A stretch of DNA of 64,000 bases from contig NC_082692.2 in NCBI RefSeq assembly GCF_949987515.2, positions 92,265,488-92,329,487 of the forward strand. Reading direction: 5' to 3'. A program made the position numbers and the translations under genes. This DNA is from Delphinus delphis. Its lineage: Eukaryota; Chordata; Mammalia; Artiodactyla; Delphinidae. Positions 49,588-62,327 of this stretch are shown piece after piece; positions within the stretch are counted from its first letter, which is position 1, and each line of letters begins with the position of its first letter. The notes under the pieces are model-generated. The model saw only the letters and a list, made by a program, of their open reading frames with translations. It did not search any database and was not told the DNA's origin.

Positions 49588-50712
49588 ATGAAAAGGCAGA
49601 GGGCTATGTACCAGATGAAGGAACAAGATAAAACCGCAGAAAAACGACTAAATGAAGTGGAGATAGGCAACCTTCCAGAAAAAGAACTCAGAATAATGAT
49701 AGTGAAGATGATCCAGGACCTCAGAAAAACAATGGAGGCAAAGGTCGAGAAGATGCAAGAAATATTTAACAAAGACCTAGAAGAATTAAAGAACAAACAA
49801 ACAGAGATGAACAATACAATAAATGAAATGAAAACTACACTAGAAGGAATCAATAGCAGAATAACTGAGGCACAAGAATGGACAAGTGACCCTGAAGACA
49901 GAATGGTGGAATTCAGTGCTGTGGAACAGAATAAAGAAAAAAGAATGAAAAGAAATGAAGACAGCCTAAGAGACCTCTGGGACAACATTAAATGCAACAA
50001 CATTCACATCACAGGGGTCCCAGAAGGAGAAGAGAGAGAAAGGACCCGAGAAAATATTTGAAGAGATTATAGTTGAAAACTTCCCTAACATGGGAAAGGA
50101 AATAGCCACCCAAGTCCAGGAAGCGCAGTGAGTCCCATACAGGATAAACCCAAGGAGAAACACGCCAAGACACATAGTAATGTAATTGGCAAAAATTAAA
50201 GACAAAGAAAAATTACTGAAAGCAGCAAGGGAAAAAGGACAAATAAAATACAAGGGAACTCCCATAAGGTTAACAGCTGATTTCTCAGCAGAAACTCTAC
50301 AAGCCAGAAGGGGGTGGCATGATATACTTAAAGTGATGATATGGAAGAACCTACAACCAAGATTACTCTACCCAGCAAGGATCTCATTCAGATTCGACAG
50401 AGAAATCAAAAGCTTTACAGGGCTTCCCTGGTGGCGCAGTGGTTGAGAGTCCGCCTGCCAATGCAGGGGACATGGGTTTGTGCCCCGGTCCGGGAAGGTC
50501 CCACATGCCGCAGAGCGGCTGGGCCCGTGAGCCATGGCCGCTGGGCCTGCGCGTCCGGAGCCTGTGCTCCACAACGGGAGAGGCCACAACAGTGAGAGGC
50601 CCGCGTACCACAAAAAAAAAAAAAAAAAAAAAGCTTTACAGACAAGCAAAAGCTAAGAGAATTCAGCACCACCAAACCAGCTCTACAACAAAAGCTAAAG
50701 GAATTTCTCTAA
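49588..50712 (+). pseudogene. L1-F ORF1, frameshifted and split by a SINE
   Basis: ATG 49588 opens MKRQRAMYQMKEQDKTAEKR and runs 157 codons through the coiled coil (NNTINEMKTTLEGINSRI) and DSLRDLWDNIKCNNIHITG to a frameshift in 'gaaaggacccgag'. A TGA follows in 'gcgcagtgagtccc'. The C-terminal domain reads on at 50186-50420 (GTPIRLTADFSAETLQARRG), is cut by the SINE, then ends 'gaatttctctaa' at 50712. This group does not have the one-base loss of L1-B/C/D. Confidence 0.9.
50421..50629 (+). mobile_element. CHR-type SINE, short form, inside L1-F ORF1
   Basis: ggcttccctggtggcgcagt head, gagaggcccgcgtacc end, A20 tail. A perfect TSD, aaagctttacag, lies at 50409-50420 and 50630-50641. L1-E has the uninterrupted site. 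Confidence 0.96.
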
Positions 50713-50770
50713 GTGGGAAACACAAGAGAAGAAAACAACCTACAAAAACAAATGCAAAACAATTAAGAAA

Positions 50771-53700
50771 ATGGTAATAGGAACATACATATTGATAATT
50801 ACCTTAAACGTGAATGGATTAAACGCTCCAACCAAAAGACACAGGCTTGCTGAATGGATACAAAAACAAGACCCATATATATGCTGTCTACAAGAGACCC
50901 ACTTCAGACCTAGGGACACATTCAGACTGCAAGTGAGGGGATGGAAAAAGATATTCCATGCAAATGGAAATCAAAAGAAAGCTCAAGTAGCAATACTCAT
51001 ATCAGAAAAAATAGACTTTAAAATAAAGAATGTTACAAGAGACAAGGAAGGATACTACAAAATGATCAGGGGATCAATCCACGAAGAAGATATAACAATT
51101 ATAAATATATATGCACCCAACATAGGAGAACCTGAATACATAAGGCAACTGCTAACAGCTATAAAACAGGAAATTAACAGTAACACAATAATAGTGGGGG
51201 ACTTTAACACCTCACTTACACCAATGGACAGATCATCCAAAATGAAAATAAATAAGGAAACAGGAGCTTTACGTGACACAATAGACCAGATAGATTTAAT
51301 TGATATTTATAGGATATTCCATCGAAAAACAGCAGATTACGCTTCCACCTCAAGTGCGCACGGAACATTCTCCAGGACAGATCCCATCTTGGGTCACAAA
51401 TCAAGCCTCAGTAAATTTAAGAAAATTGAAATCATATCAAGCATCTTGTCTGACCACAACGCTATGAGATTAGAAATGAATTATAGGGGAAAAAATGTAA
51501 AAAAAACAAACACATGGAGGCTAAACACTATGTTACTAAATAACCAAGAGATCACTGAAGAAATCAAAGAGGAAATCAAAAAATACCTAGAAACAAATGA
51601 CAATGAAAACACGACATTCCAAAATCTACGGGATTCGGCAAAAGCAGTTCTAAGAGGAAAGTTTATAGCTGTACAAGCCTACCTCAAGAACCAAGAAAAA
51701 TCTCAAAGAAATAATCTAACCTTGCACTTAAAGGAACTAGAGAAAGAAGGACAAACAAAACCCAAAGTTAGCAGAAGGAAAGAAATCATAAAGATCAGAG
51801 CGGAAATAAATGAAATAGAAACAAAGAAAACAATAGCAAAGATCAATAAAACTAAAAGCTGGTTCTTTGAGGAGATAAACAAATTGATAAACCATTAGCC
51901 AGACTCATGAAGAAAAAGAGGGAGAGGACTCAAATCAATAAAATTAGAAATGAAAAAGAAGTTACAACAGACACCGCAGAAATACAAAGCATCCTAAGAG
52001 ACTATTACAAGCAACTCTATGCCAATAAAATGGACAATCTGGAAGAAATGGACAAATTCTTAGAAAGGTATAACCTTCCAAGACTGAACCAGGAAGAAAT
52101 AGAAAATATGAACAGACCAATCACAAGTAATGAAATTGAAACTGTGATTCAAAGTCTTCCAGCAAACAAAAGTCCAGGCCCAGATGGCTTCACAGGCGAA
52201 TTCTACCAAACATTTAGAGAAGAGCTAACACCCACCCTTCTCAAACTCTTCCAAAAAATTGCAGAGGAAGGAACACTCCCAAACTCATTCTATGAGGCCA
52301 CCATCACCCTGACACCAAAACCACACAAAGATACTACAAAAAAAGAAAATTACAGACCAATATCACTCATGAATATAGATGCAAAAATCCTCAACAAAAT
52401 ACTAGCAAACAGAATCCAACAGCACATTAAAAGGATCAGACATCATGATCAAGTGGGATTTATCCCAGGGATGCAAGGATTCTTCAATATACGCAAATCA
52501 ATCAATGTGATACACCATATTAACAAATTGAAGAATAAAAACCATATGGTCATCTCAATAGATGCAAAAAAAGCTTTTGACAAAATTCCACACCCATTTA
52601 TGATAAAAACTCTCCAGAAAGTGGGCATAGAGGGAATCTACCTCAACATAATAAAGGCCATATACGACAAACCCATGGCAAACATCATTCTCAATGGTGA
52701 AAAACTGAAAGCACTTCCTATGAGATCAGGAACAAGACAAGGATGTCCACTCTCACCACTATTATTCAACATAGTTTTGGAAGTCCTAGCCACGGCAATC
52801 AGAGAAGTAAAAGAAATAAAAGGAATACAAATTGGAAAAGAAGAGGTAAAACTGTCACTGTTGGCAGATGACATGATACTATACATAGAGAATCCTAAAG
52901 ATGCCACCAGAAAACTACTACAGCTAATCAGTGAATTCAGTAAAGTTGAAGGATACAAAATTATTGCATAGAAATCTCCTGCATTCCTATACACTAATGA
53001 TGAAATATCTGAAAGGGAAATTAAGGCAACACTCCCATTTACCATTGCAACAAAAAGAACAAAATACCTAGGAATAAAGCTACCTAGGGAGACAAAAGAC
53101 CTGTATGCAGAAAACTGTAAGACACTGATGAAAGAAATTAAAGATGATACCAACAGATGCACAGATATACCATGTTTTGGATTGGAAGAATCAATATTGT
53201 GAAAATGACTATACTACCCAAAGCAATCTACAGATTCAATGCAATCCCTATCAAATTACCAATGGCATTTTTTATGGAACCAGAACAAAAAACCTTAAAA
53301 TTTGTATGGAGATACAAAAAACCCCGAATAGCCAAAGCAGTCTTTAGGGAAAAAAATGGAGCTGGAGGAATAAGACTCCCTGAGTTCAGACTATACTACA
53401 AAGCTTCAGTAATCAAGACAATATGGTACTGGCACAAAAACAGAAACATAGATCAATGGAACAAGATGGAAAGCCCAGAGATAAACCCACGCACATATGG
53501 TAAACTAATCTATGACAAAGGAGGCAAAGATATAAAATGGAGAAAAGACAGTCTCTTCAGTAAGTGGTGCTGAGAAAACTGGATAGCTACATGTAAAAGA
53601 ATGAAATTAGACACTCCCTAACACCATACACAAAAATAAACTCAAAACGGATTAAAGACATAAATGTAACACTGGACACTATCAAACTCTTAGAGGAAAA

Positions 53701-54560
53701 CATAGGCAGAACACTCTTTGACATAAATCACAGCAAGATCTTTTTTGATCCACCTCCTAGAGTAATGAAAATAAAAACAAAAATAAACAAATGGGACCTA
53801 ATGAAACTTCAAAGCTTTTGCACAGCAAAGGAAACCATAAACAAGATGAAAAGACAACCCTCAGAATGGGAGAACATATTTGCAAACGAATCAATGGGCA
53901 AAGGATTAATCTCCAAAATATATAAACAGCTCCTGCAGCTCAATATTAAAAAAACAAACAACCCAATCAAAAAATGGGCAGAAGGCCTAAATAGACATTT
54001 CTCCACGGAAGACATACATATGGCCAAGAAGCACATGAAAGCTGCTCAACATCACTAATTATTAGAGAAATGCAAATCAAAACTACAATGAAGTATCACC
54101 TTATACTAGTTAGAATGGGCTTCATTAGAAAATCTACAAACAACAAATGCTGGAGAGGGTGTGGAGAAAAGGGTACCCTCTTGCACTGTTGGTGGGAATG
54201 TAAACTGATACAGCCACTATGGAGAACAGTATGGAGGGTTCCTTAAAAAACTAAAAATAGAATTACCATATGATCCAGCAATCCCACTACTGGGCATATA
54301 CCCAGAGAAAACCATAATTCAAAAAGACACATGAATCCCAATGTTCATTGCAGCACTATGTACAATAGCCAGGTCATGGAAGCAACCTAAATGCCCCTCG
54401 ACAGACGAATGGATACAGAAGATGTGGTACATATATACAATGGAATATTACTCGGCCATAAAAAGGAATGAAATTGGGTAATGTGTAGAGACGTGAATGG
54501 ATCTAGAAACTGTCATACAGAGTGAAGTAAGTCAGAAAGAGAAAAACAAATATCGTATAT
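50771..54560 (+). pseudogene. L1-F ORF2 remnant, domains complete
   Basis: 375 codons (50771-51898) carry the endonuclease ([34 protein letters not shown]). One base is lost near 51883. 354 codons (51907-52971) carry [31 protein letters not shown] and [13 protein letters not shown] and end at TAG 52969-52971, shared with L1-E. The remainder is in pieces: 53157-53573 ([13 protein letters not shown], then TGA for TGG in KWCW) and 53765-54058, then the zinc-knuckle region near 54140-54210. Confidence 0.92.
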
Positions 54561-54834
54561 TAATGCATATATGTGGAACCTTGAAAAATGGTACAGATGA
54601 ACCAGTTTTCGGGGCAGAAATTGAAACACAGATGTAGAGAACAAACATATGGACACCACGGGGGGAAAGCCGCAGGGGGGTGAGGGTCGTGGTGTGATGA
54701 ATTGGGCGATTGGGATTGACATGTATACACTGATGTGTATAAAACTGATGACTAATAAGAACCTGCTGTATAAAAATAAAAATTAAAAAAAAGACAACAT
54801 TCTTTTCTCCCTCCCCAAAAAAAGAATAATCCAG

Positions 54835-54965
54835 GGAATTCCCAGGCGGTCCAGTGGTTAGGACTCTGCACTTCCACTGCAGGGGGCACAGGTTCGATCC
54901 CTGGTCAGGGAACTAAGATCCCACATGCCGCATGGCGTGGCCTAAAAAATAAATTAAAAAAAAAA
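54835..54965 (+). mobile_element. Short tRNA-derived SINE at the 3' TSD of L1-F
   Basis: gggaattcccaggcggtcca head, ggttcgatccc B box, 'catggcgtggcc' end and A tail. The TSD aagaataatccag (54822-54834 and 54966-54978) is the same word as the L1-F TSD, so the locus has three copies. Confidence 0.95.
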
Positions 54966-54989
54966 AAGAATAATCCAGATTTGTTTTAA

Positions 54990-55400
54990 AAACACCACTC
55001 CTCAGACCCAGGAAGCCCAATAAAACTCAAGCAGGAAAAATGAAAGAAATCAACACCTAGACATACCATAGTGAAACTGTAGAATAGTAAAGACAGGAGA
55101 CAGTTTTAAAAGCAGGCAGAGCCCAATCACCTACAGGGGAAGAGCAATAGATGTTCCTGATGGCTGACTTTTGAATGGCAACAACAAAAGCCAGAAGACA
55201 GTGAAATAAGCCCTACGGTGTACTGACAGGAAATAACTGCCAACCTAAAATTTTTACTTGGTGAAAATATCTTTCAGTAATGAAGCAAAATAAAGATATT
55301 TTAAGACAATTAATAACAAAAACATTTACCAAAGGATATCCTTTAGGCAGAAGAGACATTGTTTTTTCACACATTTTTTTTTTTTACTCAAGAAAGAAGA
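54990..55400 (+). repeat. Old L1 ORF1 fragment
   Basis: 'tgacttttgaatggcaac', 'aaagccagaagacagtgaaa' and 'acaggaaataactgccaac' follow old L1 ORF1 C-terminal text. Decayed. Confidence 0.6.
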
Positions 55401-55983
55401 AAAAGAAGCAGCAGCCTTGGTAATTCTGAATCCTCACTGAAATTGGCTTTCAATTGAAAATAACATCTCAAAATAGCCTCCCATCCTCCTTTATGGAGGA
55501 CACTTATTCAGGAATTTGTTTCCTTAAACTGTTAACAACTTTGAAAGTACAAAATTACAAACCAATAGGTGATCATTGTTTCTCAGGATTCCATCAAGAG
55601 GAACTGTTTTCTCCTACCCCACAGCCATTCCTCTGTCAAAGATTTATGAGATACATTAATGACACAAGTAAAAAAATGAAACATACTTTTTAGAAATTAA
55701 ATATTTTAAATACCATCCTTTTCAACAATAAGTTTTCTAGGGTAAAATACCCCCAACCCAACAAAATCAACAACACGACAACCTTAATCCTTTCTAGGAT
55801 TTGATATCTATAGCTTTTAAGACCCTGTTTCAAATTCAGCATCCAAAGAATAATCACGAATAAGAAAATTCCAGCATGCACATGTACTCTATTTCTAACC
55901 ATTAAATTCACAGTTTATCTTTACAAGCAAACCCTGAGAGGCAGATCCATGTTTTGCCTCAAAACTGTATACACTAAAAAACA

Positions 55984-56194
55984 GGGCTTCCCTGGTGGCG
56001 CAGTGGTTGAGAGTCCGCCTGCCGATGCAGGGGACACGGGCTCGTGTCCCGGTCTGGGAAGATCCCACATGCCGCTGAGCGGCTGGGCCCGTGAGCCATG
56101 GCCGCTGAGCCTGCGCTTCCAGAGCCTGTGCTCCACAACGGGAGAGGCCACAACAGTGAGAGGCCCGCGTACGGAAAAGAAAAAAAAAAAAAAA
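55984..56194 (+). mobile_element. CHR-type SINE, short form
   Basis: gggcttccctggtggcgcag head, gagaggcccgcgtacg end, A-rich tail. The TSD is ambiguous (aaaaaaca- at both sides). Confidence 0.92.
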
Positions 56195-56718
56195 CAAGAC
56201 AGAGCAACTAGATAACCACTGGATAACACCACCAAAAACCCAAGAACAACATGCAGAGTCAATCTATGTGACAGGGTACTTAATCAAAGCCAGAATACAA
56301 GTACGTGAGGAAAAACTGCCAATAGCCATACAACCTGCATGATGCCTATGGCTGGGCAGGAGAAAGCAGAAGAAACAGCAAGTCATCAGAGATGTGACGA
56401 GGAAAATCCCAAAGTAGCCAATGGGTATCACCGGAAAGCAGAGAATTACAGTGTGAGAAAGCACTGAAAACGGGAAGGAATTCTGCCCACTCTGCTGGTG
56501 AGTGTATGTAAGGGGCCCGCAGTGAGAGAGTATAAAGGCCTTCGAACAGTCTTGCCCTATGAATTCTTTACACTGACCTGCCAGGGTTCCCTTCCAGAAA
56601 AGAGACCCACCAAGGAGAAACCTCAGAGAATGAAATCAAACTCCAGAAAACAAGGGACAAGAGAGAAAAGGAGAAGGAGTGGAGGGGGAGAGATGCCGGC
56701 AATCTGAGGAAGCAGGAC

Positions 56719-56838
56719 TTTTTTTTTTTTTTTTTGGACGCAGGGCATGTGGGATCTTAGTTCCCCAACCAGGGATCGAACTTGTGCCCCCTGCAGTGGA
56801 AGCACGGAGTCTTAACCACTGGACGACCAGGGAAGTCC
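56719..56838 (-). mobile_element. Short tRNA-derived SINE (gggaattc/gggacttc type)
   Basis: Inverted: poly-T 56719-56735, 'gggatcttagttcccc', 'gatcgaacttgtgcc', end 'ggacgaccagggaagtcc'. The TSD is unclear (aggaagc/aggaggc). Confidence 0.88.
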
Positions 56839-56986
56839 CAGGAGGCCATATTTTTGAAGCCTACATGAGTACAACTGAAGAAAGAGTTCTGTGAAGTTAC
56901 AGAAGCTACCCTGGGCCACGCCTCCTTCTAAAGGTTAAGTCATGCTCAAAATAAGCCTGCAGCTGGCCATTTCAACATGAGGTCAG

Positions 56987-57199
56987 GGGGCTTTCCTGGT
57001 GGCGCAGTGGTTGAGGGTCCGCCTGCCGATGCAGGGAACGCGGGTTCGTGCCCCGGTCCGGGAGGATCCCACATGCCGCGGAGTGGCTGGGCCCGTGGGC
57101 CGTGGCCGCTGGGCCTGAGCGTCCGGAGCCTGTGCTCCGCGGCGGGAGAGGCCACAGCGGTGAGAGGCCCGCGTACCGCAAAAAAAAAAAAAAAAAAAA
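56987..57199 (+). mobile_element. CHR-type SINE, short form
   Basis: ggggctttcctggtggcgca head, many intact CpGs (gcgtccggagcc, ccgcggcggg), end gagaggcccgcgtaccg, A20 tail. A perfect TSD, atgaggtcag, lies at 56977-56986 and 57200-57209. The CpG content suggests it is the youngest SINE here. Confidence 0.96.
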
Positions 57200-57219
57200 A
57201 TGAGGTCAGCGGAATTAAG

Positions 57220-58735
57220 AAAATGATTCATGAGAATAAATCAGAATCAGCAAACTCAGATGAGGTAGAGAACTCAAGAAACAACTAAAACAAAAGAAAA
57301 AGTCAGTTCAGAAATGAATACAAGAATACTTAAGAGAGAAAGAAGATGAAAAGGAAGAATTTAATTTAAAAAAAAGAGATAGAAATATTCAAAAGTGATA
57401 AACACTGAAAATGAATCCTACAAACAGATATATTAAGAATTCCTAAAGAAGAAAAAAAAAGTAAGGGCACAGAAAAAAATAGCAAAAACTTGAAGAAAAA
57501 TTTCCTGAAATTAGAAAAAAAATTTTTGAAGCTACATATTAAAAGAACACACCCCATACCTGAGAATACTGACCCACAAAGAAACACCAAGATATATTCT
57601 GGTAAAATCACTAGATACTAAAGAAAAAGAAAAAAAAAATCCTTGGGTATCTAGGCAGAAACAACAAGTAGCTTTCAAGGGAAAGAAAATTTGACTATCA
57701 TCAGACTTTCAACAGTAATGCCTATTCCAAGAGAAAACAAAATAACATATATAAGATACTCAAGAAAAACAAAAGTGAACCAGATTTCACATCCAGCAAA
57801 ATTGACTTCAAAGTCTAACGGGCAATAACAAACTGTCAACAATATGCAAAAACTAGGCAATACTGTCCCCAAGACCATTTCCTTAAGAATCTAGAAGAGA
57901 AAAAGCTTCATTAATCCAAATGACTAGAGAGACATTGAACATAGAAAGCATTAAACATATAGTTACTTGTGGAAGTGAGTACTCTATGTAATGGACACAT
58001 GCTCTGATAATACAGAAATAGTACAACAATTTTAAAACTGGGAGAGAAACAGGAAATGCAAATGTAAAAGCTATTTTTTTTTTTTGACCTGGTCTCAGTA
58101 ATTCCATTGGTGATGGTAGCATTAGTCTTGTTATTTTGAGACTGCCATGTATAAGAGCTGGGATAAAATAAATGAGTAATTATAGGTTATTCTGATTCTA
58201 TCATCCCCTGTGTCCTTGAGAACCAGGATTCTTGATGTGGAAGGAAGAAGATACAGGTAATACAAAAACCGGCTAAGTTATAAACCCTAACCTAGAAACA
58301 TCGGTATGAACTCATAGAGCATTTTATCATAGCTCTGCCCACTGAAGAGGCCTAGAAACAATGACCAACCTTAGGCAATGAGCACACCTAGAACCTAGAC
58401 AGGGTCCTGGAATAGTATTTTCTACTAAAAGGTGCTAGTGTTTCTTAAATAAATGGCTGATTCCAGGCCAGGGGGTCATTACAGAAAGCAAGGAAGCACT
58501 GACGACTAGGGTTACTCCAAAAGGACTCAGGACAGTTGCTTAAGGCTCGGGGTGGGAATGAGGAGGGACTGCAAATGGGCACATGGTTCCTTTTGGGCTG
58601 GTGGATATGTTTTGCACTGGGATGGTGGTGACGGCTGCACGACTCTATAAATGCACCAGAAAAAGCTGAATAAATTGTGCACTTAAATGGTGAATTCTGT
58701 GGGATAATAAATATCTCAATAAAGCTGTTTTAAAA
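57220..58735 (+). repeat. HAL1/L1M-like element
   Basis: A-rich ORF1-like part (57220-57910: 'cctgaaattagaaaaaa', 'tcacatccagcaaaattgac') passes into a 3' part ending 'gatggtggtgacggctgcac' and 'aataaatatctcaataaagc' without any ORF2 text between. An ORF1 joined to an L1 3' end is the HAL1 layout. Decay makes the subfamily uncertain. Confidence 0.6.
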
Positions 58736-58979
58736 AGAGAAGAAAAAAAGAACTCACAAGAACTTAAAGAGGCACTCAATACCCCAAAATAGGAAAATTT
58801 GACATTCAAAAGGTATCATGATTCCAAGTGAACAAAACCCGTAAAATATTTTTAAATCCATAGGTTCATGAAGATAATTTTTTAATCCGGTGATTATACA
58901 AATCTACATTTGTGATAAAACTGCATACAACTAAATACACACATACAAATGAATACATATAAAACTGCTAAAACCAGAC

Positions 58980-59160
58980 AAAGGTAAGTGGGTTGTGTCA
59001 ATTGTCAGTTTCCTGGTTGTAAAGCTGTACTATAGTTATACAAGATGTTATCATTGAAGGAAACTGGGGGGAAGGTACACAGGATCTCTGTATTATTTCT
59101 TACAACTGCATGTAATTTACAATATTCTTTAAATGTTTAATTTTTTAAAAAAGAAACCTA
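58980..59160 (+). repeat. Old L1 3' end
   Basis: 'gtaaagctgtactatagtta', 'caagatgttatcattgaagg' and 'cttacaactgcatgtaattt' are typical old L1 3'-UTR text. Confidence 0.7.
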
Positions 59161-59729
59161 ATTGGTCACTTAAAAAAAAAAAAGAAAAGAGCAGACGAGG
59201 CAATCATCTCTTTATAAAAGTATCTCAATTAATAAATGAAAAAAAACCTATTAGATTATCAGAATCTTCCCACTCCCAGTGAATTAATGGGTCTAGGCAC
59301 TGAGCACTAACAGCAGGTAACATCACAAAAAGAGGAAGAAGAAGACATTAGGTGCCTCGTAGTGAAAGAACACGTCACTATCTGAGGTCTTGCCACAGGG
59401 TCCAAACATGAGTCTGATCAGGCCTGGCGATCCAGCTACCAACTTGCAGGACAGAGAGGAAAGGTGAGCTGTACTGGGACAGTGCAGGCAGCAAAATTCA
59501 GACTGTGGGAAAGCCTACCGCTAAAACAACCTGGATTCTTCCACAGATAAATTGTTAGGGAAAAAAAGGGGGGCAAGGGCCAGGGGCTGGGGAGGAGCAG
59601 AGTAATGGAAGGGAAATCCATTGATTAAAAGAGTCTTAAAAGACACAAATTTCCTTTAAATAGACAAGAATAAACATTGGTAGTCTTGAGAGGCACACCT
59701 CGCAATATTACTATAAAGAAAGGCAGGGA

Positions 59730-59960
59730 AGCATCTACTTTAAAAAGCAAGACAGTGGCTACTTCAGGGACAGAGGGGGTGATGATAAGAATGTGGCTCG
59801 TGGATGGGATCGCTGGGGCAGGGAGCAAAATCCTAATTCTTGACTTAAGGGAAGGTTACGATCATGTTTGTTTAAAAATAACACAGTAAAGCTACACATT
59901 TGCTTTGCCTGATGTTCTGTATTTGACTTTTCTTTTACAATAAAAAGGCTTTTTCTAATA
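59730..59960 (+). repeat. Old L1-like 3' fragment
   Basis: 'gacagtggctacttcaggga' followed by 'tttgacttttcttttacaat' and AATAAAAAGG is L1 3'-like. Weak. Confidence 0.4.
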
Positions 59961-60129
59961 AGGAAAAGTTATATCACTAGTGTTACCTATCATAAGAGAA
60001 CATTTATGACATTTAAAATAATGACATTTATTTTAAATAATTATATGAAACATTTAAAATAATTATACGATAGTAAACATGTAAAACAACTATGTGAAAG
60101 TAACCAATCTTATAAAATAATCACATTTA

Positions 60130-60465
60130 AAATGTACATACAGATGAACCTATTTGCAAAACAGAAATAGAGACACGGATGTAGGCAACAAACATATGGA
60201 CACCAAGGGGGGAAAGGGAGGGTGGGATGAATTGGGAGATTGGGATTGACATATATACACTACTATGTATAAAATAGATAGCTAATGATAACCTACGGTA
60301 TAGCACAGGGAGCTCTACTCAATGCTGTCTGGAGATCTAAATAGGAAGGAAATCCAAAAAAGAGGCGATATATGTATACGTGTAGCTGATTCACTTGGCT
60401 GTACAGCAGAAACTAACACAATATTGTAAGGCAACCATACTCCAACAAAAATTTTAGAAGTAAAT
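60130..60465 (+). mobile_element. L1 3'-UTR fragment
   Basis: Matches the L1-E/F 3' UTR ('acagatgaacctatttgc', 'tatggacaccaagggggg', 'gggattgacatatatacac') and then the 'ctgtacagcagaaactaac' end. 5'-truncated, no ORF. TSD not fixed. Confidence 0.85.
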
Positions 60466-62313
60466 AAAATGTACACAAACATAAACCGTATTATTAAATT
60501 CCAGCCAGCCACTGAAGCCTGAGGAAGGTTCTGAGGCCTATTTTCTGTGTTAGAAAGGAGATTAACAAGTGCCGCTGAGTGTTAGTGACATGCCAGCGCT
60601 CAAATGAGACTTTCTTCTCAACTTAATCAGGCCTTGAAAGAGCCCTGAGACAATGTGATTCAGGATTCTCTTACGTTTGGCCATGTACCAGCTTAAGTCA
60701 CCTGCTTCACTTCAAGTCACCTCATGGACCATCTCCTATCCTACACTTCTGGAAACACTGGGTTAAAAACAGGTCTGGTGCATTAGGGTGGGCCAAGACC
60801 TAAAAACAAAAACTTAGCTCTCTCGGATCACCAACAGATTCATTTCACTTGTTCCAACCCTTTCTAAACATGCTTAAAAGGTCTGCTTTTCCATTATGAG
60901 CATTTAAGCAAGAGACCAACACTACGACCCGGTAAGAGCTGCTTATCTTCATCCTAGTTACCAGCACACACACTTCACTATGGACTTAAGAGGGCACCGT
61001 CAGAGCCCGGTAATCCTCTGCCTCTGCCTTTACGCCTAATGTGCTCAGAGGTTCTCAAGTGACAGGAGGCCTTGTATCGGAAAGCACAAATTACAAAAAT
61101 AAGTGCAAAGGCCCTCCCCCAGCTGAACTCCCCATCATAAAACAAGGCACCACATCCTGAGCTACTGGCTCATCAGCACTAAGCCAATCTGACCTTTGTC
61201 AAAGCCCTTTAAAAAAAACGGCGGGGGGGTAATCAGGTTATATAATAGACTTATAACATAAACTTGTAGCAAGCAAAGAAAGCTCTGAAATTCAGATGGA
61301 ATTCAGTCATGTTTTTAAAACATTTTTCTAAAATACATACATAAAAGTGGCCTGATTCTCCTATAAACGACTTGAGAGCAAATCTGCTTCTACCTCATCT
61401 TCCCCCCCCCCGCAAGTTTTGCTACAAGTTTGAAGAGAAAGCAAACCCGAGCCAGGAATGTTTAATTTTTCTGGCACTGCTGCTCACCAGAGAATAGCGA
61501 CCCCAACACATAAAGATGAGATTCAGGCAGGAGTTGAAAGGGAACTTGTATAACAAAGGAAGATTAGTGCTGAATTCCTGCCTTCGATGTCTGTATCTTA
61601 ATCAGTCTCCCTTGGGTCAGCTGACCCCATTTCCTTTCCTCTCTTCCCACCTCCTGCTTCTTCTGTGTCCTCAGCCATCCTTGTTTTGTGAACCCTCAGC
61701 TTCCCAGCTTACCCACACTCCTTTCCTTGTATATTTTGCTTTCTCATGAGACATGTGAGTAGACAAATTCTCAAATATACACAAGCCTACTAAAATGTCT
61801 GGAACAGAAATCCCAAGTTCCACTCACCACACAGGGGCTTATGGAGACCTAGTGCAGTCTCCATGATTTCCCTGGATCCCTTTATGAGAGAAGGTACACC
61901 CTGGATGGTAAGGACCAGGTCCTGGGCTCAATTTCCTGTGTACATCCACAGCAAAGGGCCCCTTTCATAACTACTACTCTGATCAAGTGAATTCAGGAAT
62001 GTTTAAATAGGAAGCTCTCTCTCCATACCAGAACCTGATGAGACCAAGACTTTAAGAATAGAAGTAAAAAACATGCACATTTAACCCTCCATTCTAGAAA
62101 TGGCTATGAGCAAAAGAAACCCAGAAGTGTCTAAAGCCCAGCTGAGCTCCACTTATACTCAGGTGCACAAGACAGAAGCTCACGTCAGACCTAACACTTC
62201 AGATACTGTCCCAGGTTTGTGCCATTTTCCTCAAGATAAGGTGCCCTGGTCCCATAGGCCTGTTCTACGGGCAAATCTATAGCAGGAAAATGGTGAGGCG
62301 TTTATTTTTTTTT

Positions 62314-62327
62314 GGGGGGGGGGGGGG
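62314..62327 (+). repeat. G14 run in SUMF1 intron 3
   Basis: ttttttttt directly followed by fourteen G and then tggcggggctggt. On the SUMF1 sense strand it is a C run about 90 nt downstream of the exon 3 donor. Confidence 0.9.

Larger units (their letters stand above)
49472..54821 (+). mobile_element. L1-F with 3' transduction, lacks most of the 5' UTR
   Basis: Begins about 110 nt before ORF1. A first A-rich tail ends at 54792. The 24-nt segment 54793-54816 (gacaacattcttttc and so on) and a second A run follow. A perfect 13-bp TSD, aagaataatccag, lies at 49459-49471 and 54822-54834, preceded by TT as expected for L1 endonuclease. A SINE is nested at 50421. It is antisense to SUMF1. Confidence 0.92.
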
